Below are positions 7,262-14,021 of a stretch of DNA of 41,363 nt, piece by piece. The position numbers were made by a program, and so were the translations under genes. Position 1 is the stretch's first letter; each line of letters opens with the position of its first letter. Under the pieces are notes generated by a model, which was not told where the DNA came from, ran no database searches, and saw only the letters and a list, made by a program, of their open reading frames with translations. This stretch comes from Peptoniphilus_A sp022767005 (GTDB lineage: Bacteria; Bacillota; Clostridia; Tissierellales; Peptoniphilaceae): assembly GCF_050315115.1 (NCBI RefSeq), contig NZ_JBNPOJ010000016.1:1-41363 (forward strand), read 5' to 3'.

Positions 7262-8593
7262 ATGAAACTCGAGCTTTTTAATTACATCGACGATGTATTA
7301 GATCTTTTTGATTATCACAAAATTGAACTTGCAGGAGTTAATAAAGAGCTTAAAAAGTATTTTTCCTACATATTTTTAGATGACGATAGACTCACAAATA
7401 TTACTACGAGAATAAAAACTCAGGAATCTCTTCGTGAAAAATTAATTAGAAGAAATTTTTTCATGAGGTTTCCTGATCCCGTTCGTGGCTTTAAACAAAT
7501 TCAAGATTTAGTTGGCATTAGAGTTGAATGTCGTTTTATTAAAGATGAAGAAGCACTGTATAAAAAAATCATTGAAGATTTTACTATAAAGTCTGACAGA
7601 GGCTATTACAAGTCAAATATTAATAAAAAGATTAGATTAAAATTAGATGACCCACAGCCTCAGACTCTTGCAAATGGTTTTAAAATGTATAAATTAGATG
7701 GCGAATATGACACAGGTTCTTTTATATATTGTTTTGAACTTCAAATAAAATCCTTCGTAAATGTTTTTTGGGGAGAAATTGATCACAAACTTCTTTACAA
7801 AAATTACAATTACATTATTACAGAAGGTTTTTTTAGAGAAATAATGAATTCAATTAATGACAGCTTGAAGATGATCGACAAACAATTAATGATTTTATAC
7901 GACCATGTGAAAAAACAAGATGCTTCTGAAACTATTTCTGCAGAAATTCAGCTAAAGAAACTTCTCTCAAAAATTCTTCACGATGTTTTCACTAGGAAAA
8001 TACACGATGAACTTGGACTTTTTATAAATATAAAAATTATTACAGACGTAGTTGTTGATTTTCTATTTATGAAATCTTCAAAAAATAAAGATTTAAGTTA
8101 CGGAGAAAATTTTATTAATTTAATTAATAAAATTAATTCTGTTTCAGGTAATGAGATGAATGTTGAGGAATACATAGTTTTTGAAAAGAATCCAAAATAT
8201 TATGACAGTTTTTCAAAAGAAATCACAGAAATTCTTGGAGAAGTTATAAACAATGATTTGGATTGGAATATTTTATTTAAAATAATAAGATTAATTTCTC
8301 AAGAATCCTATGGCAAAATTTTTACAGAATTTATTATTTTTGTGAGATACGAATATATGATGTGTTTATCTAATCTTTTTGAAAGCAAAGATCTTTCAAA
8401 AGATGAACGTGATCAAGTGGAAAGTGTATTTTTGTCTTCAGTAATTGATGAATTTAGAGAAAAAACAACTATAGAATTTCTTTTGAATACATCTTTAAAT
8501 AAATTCAACTCTGTTCTTTGTGAAATTAATAAAAGTGATGCCACAAGCCTAGAAAAAATGATTAAAATATTTAAAGATAATTACACCTTTTAA
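7262..8593 (+). CDS. RelA/SpoT nucleotidyltransferase-domain protein with unassigned C-terminal half
   Basis: The N-terminal half (about 40-185) matches the (p)ppGpp synthetase fold. RIKTQESLREKLIRR (about 50-64), DLVGIRVECRF with Asp82, and FELQIKS with Glu159 align with the Mg-binding Asp and the EIQIRT Glu of Rel and small alarmone synthetases, and WGEIDHKLLYK follows as in the family. There is no HD hydrolase domain. The G-loop, normally GYxSxH, reads NGFKMYKL here (139-145), which changes the Ser and His positions. Residues 190-443 are mostly helical-looking and I cannot place them in a known domain. It is short of a full Rel but longer than RelP or RelQ. It may make an alarmone, a different nucleotide, or nothing. 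Spacing of seven bases from the parvulin gene suggests one operon. Confidence 0.75.
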   Translation: MKLELFNYIDDVLDLFDYHKIELAGVNKELKKYFSYIFLDDDRLTNITTRIKTQESLREKLIRRNFFMRFPDPVRGFKQIQDLVGIRVECRFIKDEEALYKKIIEDFTIKSDRGYYKSNINKKIRLKLDDPQPQTLANGFKMYKLDGEYDTGSFIYCFELQIKSFVNVFWGEIDHKLLYKNYNYIITEGFFREIMNSINDSLKMIDKQLMILYDHVKKQDASETISAEIQLKKLLSKILHDVFTRKIHDELGLFINIKIITDVVVDFLFMKSSKNKDLSYGENFINLINKINSVSGNEMNVEEYIVFEKNPKYYDSFSKEITEILGEVINNDLDWNILFKIIRLISQESYGKIFTEFIIFVRYEYMMCLSNLFESKDLSKDERDQVESVFLSSVIDEFREKTTIEFLLNTSLNKFNSVLCEINKSDATSLEKMIKIFKDNYTF

Positions 8594-8641
8594 GCTATAA
8601 ATATCCTTTACACTTATGTATAATGTAACTAGGAGGTTAAA

Positions 8642-10096
8642 ATGAAAGATATGAATACCTTGTTGGATAATAGAATTTTTTATTATTTTGATAAATTGAC
8701 AAAAATCCCAAGATGTTCCTTTGAAGAAGAAAAAATTAGAAATTACTTAATTGAATTTGCAAAAGAACATAATTTAGAATATAAAACTGATAAAATAGGA
8801 AATGTTGTTATTGTAAAAGAAGCAACAAAGGGCTATGAAGACGTTGATAGCATAATTTTGCAAGGACATATGGACATGGTTTGTGAAAAAACTCCTGAAT
8901 GTATAATTGATTTTTCCAAGGATGCAATAAAGTATGAAATAGATGGCGATTTTATTGTCGCTCACGATACAACTCTTGGTGCAGACAATGGAATTGCTGT
9001 TGCCATGATACTTGCTCTTTTAGAGTCAAAGGAGTATAAACATCCAAAGATAGAAGCACTTTTCACAGTTAACGAAGAAAGCGGAATGACTGGTGCAGCC
9101 AATCTTGAAAAGGGAATGGTTACGTCAAAAAGACTTTTAAACCTCGATTCAGAAACTGAAGGCGTGGGATGTATTTCATGTGCTGGTGCAGAAAGAGATC
9201 TTATAAAATTTAAAAAAGAATTCAAGAAATTAGACAAAGAAAAAACGCTATACGAAATAATTGTAAATGGATTAAGAGGAGGACACTCTGGTCAAGAAAT
9301 TCAAGTTGGTTTAGGCAACGCAATAAAAATTTTGGGAAGAAGTCTTTACAAAATTTTTGAAAAAGTTGACGGAGACTTAGTTGAAATTGAAGGCGGAGCA
9401 AAACCTAATGCAATTCCAAGATATGCAAAGGCAATAGTTGCAATAAAAGAAGAAGATATTAAAAAAATTCAAGACATAATCGTGGAACTTAATTCTCATT
9501 TCGTTACAGAACTTGGAAAAGTTGATCCTGATGTAAGGTTAAATTTTGAAAAAACAAAGGTCAATTCAGAAAAAGCCTTTACTGATGAATTGAAAAATAA
9601 AATTTTAAGCCTATTAAATATACTTCCTAATGGCGTAATTGCTATGAGTAAAAATATTCACGGATTAGTAGAGACTTCTGTGAATGTTGGAGTAATTGAA
9701 GATAAAGAAGAATCTATAAATATTATTTCTAATATTAGATCTTCTGTCCAGTCTTCTAAAGAATATATTGGACTTGTAAATAAAATTGCAGCTGATAGTC
9801 TTGGCGCAGAAATAGAAGTCATGACAAAGTATCCAGCATGGGAGTACAAAGAAAATTCCCCATTACGTGAAGTTGCAAAAGAAGCTTACAAAGAAGTAAG
9901 TGGTAAAGAATTTAAACTAGAAGCAATTCACGCAGGACTTGAATGTGGAATGTTTGTCGAAACAATTGGCGATATCGATATGCTTTCAATTGGACCAAAT
10001 ATGAAGGGAGTTCACGCACCTGGCGAACACCTTTCAATTTCATCAACTGAAAGAGTATTTGATTTCTTATTAAGAATACTAGAAAAATTAAAATAA
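8642..10096 (+). CDS. pepD: Aminoacyl-histidine dipeptidase, M20C metallopeptidase
   Basis: A cytoplasmic di-zinc dipeptidase that splits Xaa-His and other dipeptides. Metal ligands fit the M20 pattern: His76 in QGHMDM with Asp78 beside it, Asp115 in GADNG, and the catalytic Glu145 with Glu146 in NEESG. The lid/dimerisation domain lies in the middle (about 190-380), and the last His ligand is likely in GVHAPGEHLS near the C-terminus. Length of 484 residues is typical of PepD and longer than most M20A enzymes. AGGAGG is five bases from the ATG. A TATAAT at 8619-8624 lies just before that site but lacks a good -35. Peptide breakdown suits a peptide-fermenting anaerobe. DUF1292 follows after 13 bases. 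Confidence 0.92.
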   Translation: MKDMNTLLDNRIFYYFDKLTKIPRCSFEEEKIRNYLIEFAKEHNLEYKTDKIGNVVIVKEATKGYEDVDSIILQGHMDMVCEKTPECIIDFSKDAIKYEIDGDFIVAHDTTLGADNGIAVAMILALLESKEYKHPKIEALFTVNEESGMTGAANLEKGMVTSKRLLNLDSETEGVGCISCAGAERDLIKFKKEFKKLDKEKTLYEIIVNGLRGGHSGQEIQVGLGNAIKILGRSLYKIFEKVDGDLVEIEGGAKPNAIPRYAKAIVAIKEEDIKKIQDIIVELNSHFVTELGKVDPDVRLNFEKTKVNSEKAFTDELKNKILSLLNILPNGVIAMSKNIHGLVETSVNVGVIEDKEESINIISNIRSSVQSSKEYIGLVNKIAADSLGAEIEVMTKYPAWEYKENSPLREVAKEAYKEVSGKEFKLEAIHAGLECGMFVETIGDIDMLSIGPNMKGVHAPGEHLSISSTERVFDFLLRILEKLK

Positions 10097-10109
10097 ATTT
10101 GGAGGAAAT

Positions 10110-10436
10110 ATGAATAACGAAGAAAAAAACTTACATGAACACGACGAAAACTGCGATTGTGGTTGCGATCACGAGGAAGGTTACCAAACTATTACACTTA
10201 CACTAGATGATGACAGTGAAATGGTGTGTATAGTTCTTGGAATATTTGAATGTGAAGATAATGAATACATTGCTCTTATTCCTGAAGATAAAGAAGATGG
10301 AGAAGATGTATTTCTTTATAAGTACAAAGAAATTGACGAAGAAGAAGTTGAACTTGACATAATTGAATCTGAAGAAGAATTTGAAAAAGTTTCAAAAACT
10401 TTTGAAGAAATTTTTGATGATGAGGAAGAAGAATAA
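10110..10436 (+). CDS. DUF1292 acidic protein with Cys/His-rich N-terminus
   Basis: This 108-residue protein belongs to the DUF1292 (YrzB-like) family, small cytoplasmic proteins of unknown function common in Firmicutes. The core (about 24-95) has the family's strands TITLTLDDDSEMVCIVLGIF and YIALIPEDKEDGEDVFLYKY, the latter of the form seen in the family. The N-terminus holds HEH and a CDCGCDH cluster (residues 9-21), which looks able to bind a metal. The C-terminus is a long Glu/Asp-rich tail. GGAGG precedes the ATG at a good distance. It sits between pepD (13-base gap) and the radical SAM gene (8-base gap), so it is an operon member. Confidence 0.8.
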   Translation: MNNEEKNLHEHDENCDCGCDHEEGYQTITLTLDDDSEMVCIVLGIFECEDNEYIALIPEDKEDGEDVFLYKYKEIDEEEVELDIIESEEEFEKVSKTFEEIFDDEEEE

Positions 10437-10444
10437 TTTCCTAA

Positions 10445-11353
10445 ATGGTTTACAGAAAATATTCTGATTTTTTAAGGGAAAAGTTTGGCGAAAAAGTCTA
10501 CAAACTTCCCGTAAAACTTGATTTAACTTGCCCCAATAGAGATGGTACTTGTGGAGTTGGCGGTTGTATTTTTTGTGGTGAAGAAGGCGGCAGTTTTGAA
10601 AATAATTTTGGAACTGTTAGGGAGCAACTTTTGAAAAATAAAGACCACATAAAAAATAAATATAAGGCAAATAAATTTATTGCCTACTTTCAAAATTTTA
10701 CCAATACCTATATGCCCTTTGATGAATTTAAAAGAGTTATCGAAGAAGCTCTCATAGAAGATGTAGTTGGCGTAAGTATATCCACAAGACCTGATTATCT
10801 TCCAGAAAAGCATTTAGATTATTTGGAAGAATTAGGGAAAAATTATTTTGTAACAGTTGAAATTGGTCTTCAGACGCCAAATTATCACAGTCTGAAAAAA
10901 TTAAATAGAGGACATGGTCTTTCTGAATTTATAGATGCTGCATTAAAATTAAAAAGAAGGAATTTAAATGTTTGTACTCATATAATAATTGGAATTCCTT
11001 GGGATGACGATTTAGACATTATTGAATGTGCAAAAATATTAAATGTCCTTGGCATAGACGAAGTTAAGATTCACGCCCTTTATATCTTAAAGGACACTGC
11101 ACTTGGAAAGATGTATCAACGCGGACAAATAAATCCTATTTCTTTAGATGATTACAAGAAAAAAGTTATACTCTTTTTAAGAAATCTTAAAGATGATATA
11201 ATAGTGGAAAGAATAATAGGAAGAGCACCTTATGAAGATTCTCTTTTTTGCAATTGGAATACATCATGGTGGAAAATTAGAGATGATATTATAGATGTTA
11301 TGCATGAAAATGAATACAATCAAGGTGATCTAGTGAAAGGAGAAATACTATGA
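10445..11353 (+). CDS. Radical SAM protein, TIGR01212 (YhcC) family
   Basis: A 302-residue member of the YhcC/TIGR01212 family of radical S-adenosylmethionine enzymes, whose reaction is not established. The N-terminal cluster region has Cys29, Cys36, Cys41 and Cys44 in CPNRDGTCGVGGCIFC, which provides the [4Fe-4S] ligands. Further typical segments are YFQNFTNTYMP, STRPDYLP and GLQTPNYHSLKKLNRGH, the last being a TIM-barrel strand with Gln/Asn. The start ATG lies eight bases after the DUF1292 stop; the site is weak (TTCCTAA), which suggests translational coupling. The last four bases overlap the next gene (ATGA). It may modify tRNA or protein, but this cannot be told. Confidence 0.85.
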   Translation: MVYRKYSDFLREKFGEKVYKLPVKLDLTCPNRDGTCGVGGCIFCGEEGGSFENNFGTVREQLLKNKDHIKNKYKANKFIAYFQNFTNTYMPFDEFKRVIEEALIEDVVGVSISTRPDYLPEKHLDYLEELGKNYFVTVEIGLQTPNYHSLKKLNRGHGLSEFIDAALKLKRRNLNVCTHIIIGIPWDDDLDIIECAKILNVLGIDEVKIHALYILKDTALGKMYQRGQINPISLDDYKKKVILFLRNLKDDIIVERIIGRAPYEDSLFCNWNTSWWKIRDDIIDVMHENEYNQGDLVKGEIL

Positions 11354-11775
11354 TAAAGTATATTTTAGGGAGCAAAGGCTCTGGAAAGACAAGATGGTTA
11401 ATCGACAACGCAAATGATGATATGAAAAAGGGCGATGGAAATATTGCTTTCGTAGAAGTTGACGACGATCACATCTTCAGTTTAGATTACAATGTAAGAC
11501 TTATCAATGCAACTGAATACAGATTAAATTCTATTGATAGTTTTTATGGATTCATTTGCGGACTTTTTGCAATGGATTATGATTTACACAAAATTTATGT
11601 TGACGGAATCTACAAAGTATTGAAACTAAATATTGAAGATTTAGAACATTTATACAATAAAGTTTCTAAAATTCCTGATGCAGAAAACAAAGAAATCTAC
11701 ATCAATGTTGATTATCTAAAAGAAGATATGCCTGAATCTCTAAAAGATAATTGTCTAGAAGTAACTGGTAAATAA
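11350..11775 (+). CDS. Small P-loop ATP-binding protein, unknown function
   Basis: The protein has 141 residues with a clear Walker A motif GSKGSGKT (about 7-14) right at the N-terminus, and a possible Walker B strand KIYVDGIY near residue 80. No further nucleotide-binding signature, transmembrane segment or DNA-binding motif is visible. It overlaps the radical SAM stop codon by four bases (ATGA), so translation is coupled. It is far shorter than PilT or RecA-like ATPases, and although such small P-loop proteins are sometimes labelled by transfer from those families, I see no support for that. It may be a partner of the radical SAM enzyme or of the small genes that follow. Confidence 0.65.
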   Translation: MIKYILGSKGSGKTRWLIDNANDDMKKGDGNIAFVEVDDDHIFSLDYNVRLINATEYRLNSIDSFYGFICGLFAMDYDLHKIYVDGIYKVLKLNIEDLEHLYNKVSKIPDAENKEIYINVDYLKEDMPESLKDNCLEVTGK

Positions 11776-11785
11776 GGTGTTATAA

Positions 11786-11869
11786 GTGGATAGAAAAACA
11801 GTGGTTAGGATTATTGCATTATTACTTATTATTGCCATGGTAATTCCAATAGTTCTAAGTGTAATTTAA
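11786..11869 (+). CDS. 27-residue single-span membrane peptide, Prli42-like
   Basis: A GTG start six bases after AAGGTG opens a 27-codon frame, MDRKTVVRIIALLLIIAM then VIPIVLSVI, ending at TAA. The first eight residues carry Arg and Lys, and the remainder is a single hydrophobic helix. In size and pattern (short basic start with KxVR, then one span) it resembles Prli42, the stressosome-anchoring miniprotein described in Listeria, but no stressosome gene is visible here. It lies in a tight row, ten bases after the P-loop gene and nine bases before the DUF6648-like gene. The homology is inference from a very short sequence. Confidence 0.5.
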   Translation: MDRKTVVRIIALLLIIAMVIPIVLSVI

Positions 11870-11878
11870 TGGTGCTTC

Positions 11879-12433
11879 GTGGAAGTTAATAAAAAGAAGG
11901 GACTTTTTGAAGATTTTTTTGAGCACAGATCCTTTCTCATAATGCAATACACAAATGGCGACATCTCTAAGAGAGAATTTTTGCAAAAAAATTTTGATTA
12001 TTTTGCTCTAAGAAATGCAAGGCCTTACATTAAAGTAGATTCCTATGAAAAGGGAATGTACAATTATCAGTATTACAATGTAATGGCAAAGTATTATAGA
12101 GCTCTTTCCAAAGATGTCAGGAATACAAAAAAACATTCAAAGTATTATAATTATTATTTAAATTTAACAAATAAATATTATCAACTTAAAGACAAATCTG
12201 TCTTAAATATTTTAAAGATACAAGATTTTAGAAATACTAAGGCTTATTATATTAAGTGTCAATCAAAGGCACTTAGAAATGTACTTTATGAAATAGTTTT
12301 AGAGGACAAGAAAGAGGCAATCTTTCACTCAAAGGCTCCTTGGCTTTTGAGAATTCTAAAAGATGAAAATATTTTTGACAGCAAAATGAAGACATCAATT
12401 ATAGATCACTATATAAATGAAAAATATTATTAA
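11879..12433 (+). CDS. DUF6648-like protein, unknown function
   Basis: A 184-residue soluble protein that resembles a clostridial family I know as DUF6648. Recognisable features are LFEDFFEHRSFLIMQY, a NGDISKREFL segment, KVDSYEKGMYNYQYYN (about 53-68) and many Tyr and Lys residues spread over predicted helices. No catalytic motif, membrane span or signal peptide is visible. The frame opens with GTG at 11879 and the site upstream is poor. No nearer ATG in frame is convincing, so translation may be coupled to the miniprotein gene nine bases upstream. It is the last gene of the plus-strand group and is followed directly by a terminator. Confidence 0.55.
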   Translation: MEVNKKKGLFEDFFEHRSFLIMQYTNGDISKREFLQKNFDYFALRNARPYIKVDSYEKGMYNYQYYNVMAKYYRALSKDVRNTKKHSKYYNYYLNLTNKYYQLKDKSVLNILKIQDFRNTKAYYIKCQSKALRNVLYEIVLEDKKEAIFHSKAPWLLRILKDENIFDSKMKTSIIDHYINEKYY

Positions 12434-12469
12434 AAAAGGACTGCGGGAAATATCCCCTCAGCCCTTTTT
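12432..12469. terminator. Terminator between convergent genes
   Basis: GGACTG pairs with CAGCCC (one mismatch) and encloses an inner GGGA/TCCC stem. It is flanked by an A-run (12432-12437) and a T-run (12464-12468), so it can work in both directions. It closes the DUF6648-like gene and may also end the minus-strand gene that stops at 12486. Confidence 0.75.
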
Positions 12470-12485
12470 GCTTTCTAAGCTTAAT

Positions 12486-13946
12486 TTATTTTGCGTATCT
12501 TTTAATTTCAATTAAAAAGCTCTCCATAATTCTTATCATGTCACTTTCCCTACATTCCAAATCAAGAGTGTACATATTGCCAGTTCCAGTAAATTCAAAA
12601 TTATCTTCTAATTTTTTATAAATTTTCTTTAGGTCAAAATTCAAATTTTGTGAGCGAAGTATTATTACTTTTGACCTATTTCCATTTTTTAATCCGTAAA
12701 TTTGTATAAAATTGTCTTCCTTTAAAATATAATTTGAAATTTCACGGAGTTCTTTTAAGTTGACATCGTTAAGAACTTTGTAAATATAGTTTATTCCAGC
12801 GACATCTGTGGCAAATCGCTTAAAGCTTTCTACTGCTTGATAAAAAAGAGGGGATTTTTCCTTATCTTTATCTAAATCAATTTTTGAGGGTACTTTATTT
12901 TCATCTGGATTAGAAATTTTTTCTCTTTCTAAAATTTTTTGGGTTTGGGAATAATTTTTAACTTCATCATTTTTTATTTCTTCCTTAGAATTTTCTGATT
13001 TTACAAAAAATTCTTTTTTAGGCATTGGTTTAAAATTAAATTTTTCTAAATCTATTTTGCTTTCTTCAAATTTTAAATTTTCTTTTGAAGATAATTCATT
13101 TTCCCCTTGTTCATTATTCTCAATTTTTTTTGAATCACAATTTTTTATGTTCCCTTCAGCTTTTGTTTTAACGTCATTTTTATTTTCAAAAGAGTTTTCA
13201 TCGGCTGAAATTTTTGGTGCATTAATTAATCCAGTAGATTTAAGCTTTTTTACATCAGAAAACACATTTTCAATGCTATCGCTATTTAGGTACATCTTCA
13301 TATTTTCAAGAGTATTAATGGAATTTCTCGCAAGTTTGTAGGCATTTTCACCTGATACAATTGTAAGTCTAATTGCAGAATTTACCTTGTCAACGGAAGA
13401 AATAAGGATCATTCCAATTTCACCAGTTCTTTTTAGTGCAGGACCTTCATAAGAAATTTTTGCAAGTCTTTCAATTGACAAATAATCATCAAAATTTTCA
13501 ATTGCTAAATTAGAGAAGACTGCATAATTAGCAAGAGATTCAATATTTCTTATGGTCATAAATTTAAAATCTTTTGCGTTCACATCTATGTAAGAAGAGT
13601 TTTTTCCAACTTTGTAATTTAAAATTTCTGAATTGGTATTACTTGTAAGGAAATATCTTATTAGTGCATTGCCAAGATTTTCTTGCATCAAAAGAAGTCT
13701 AGTTTTCCAGTTTATTTCAATTTCAACTTCATCTTTGTTTTCATCAACTTTAAAGTAATTTTTATTGCCAGATAAAAATAGTGGTTTTTCTCCGTTTATT
13801 TTAATTTCATCAGCTAAAAGATTTTCGCTTCCAGTGAAGAAAGGTGCATCTTCAAGCTTTCCATAAGTAATTCCATTTCGATTTATTTTATCAATAATTT
13901 TTAATTTATAATTTTTTTTGTAAGGATTTTTGTATTTCGAATTCAT
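12486..13946 (-). CDS. Degenerate alanyl-tRNA editing/DHHA1-type protein lacking the zinc site
   Basis: The N-terminal part (about 30-205) aligns by eye with the AlaX and AlaRS editing domain. LEDAPFFTGSENLLADE matches the TPFYaegGGQ region, VEIEINWKTRLLLMQENLG matches the vDwxxRxxlMqqHTgqH helix, an iDv...iE..aN stretch follows, and SYEGPALKRTGEIG matches CGGTHvknTGEIG. The zinc ligands are missing: HxxxH reads Asn90 and Ala94, and CGGTH reads Tyr166-EGP-Ala170. A Lys/Glu/Asn-rich linker occupies about 245-365. The C-terminal 100 residues resemble a DHHA1 domain with VIILRS and a weakened GGG motif (GTGNMYTLDL). It is probably catalytically dead for tRNA hydrolysis and may bind RNA or act as an adaptor. 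GGAGG precedes the ATG. It is divergent from comEC. Confidence 0.7.
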   Translation of the reverse strand: MNSKYKNPYKKNYKLKIIDKINRNGITYGKLEDAPFFTGSENLLADEIKINGEKPLFLSGNKNYFKVDENKDEVEIEINWKTRLLLMQENLGNALIRYFLTSNTNSEILNYKVGKNSSYIDVNAKDFKFMTIRNIESLANYAVFSNLAIENFDDYLSIERLAKISYEGPALKRTGEIGMILISSVDKVNSAIRLTIVSGENAYKLARNSINTLENMKMYLNSDSIENVFSDVKKLKSTGLINAPKISADENSFENKNDVKTKAEGNIKNCDSKKIENNEQGENELSSKENLKFEESKIDLEKFNFKPMPKKEFFVKSENSKEEIKNDEVKNYSQTQKILEREKISNPDENKVPSKIDLDKDKEKSPLFYQAVESFKRFATDVAGINYIYKVLNDVNLKELREISNYILKEDNFIQIYGLKNGNRSKVIILRSQNLNFDLKKIYKKLEDNFEFTGTGNMYTLDLECRESDMIRIMESFLIEIKRYAK

Positions 13947-14021
13947 AATTACCTCCTATAATATATTATCATATTTCGTGACTTCACGCTTTAAAAAGAT
14001 ATATAATAAGAAGGGGTGCCT

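Noticed and set aside
11350..11775. Assignment of the P-loop protein as a PilT-like motility ATPase
   Set aside because: Only the Walker A loop is shared; the protein is far too short and no pilus genes are near.
13057..13341. Plus-strand frame within the editing-domain relative
   Set aside because: It is a reverse-strand reading of the charged linker, rich in Ser and Phe as expected from such a shadow.
14002..14007. TATAAT before comEC as a confident promoter
   Set aside because: The best -35 (GTGACT) is at 18 bases, and transcription would start inside the ribosome-binding site. I list it only as part of a pattern.
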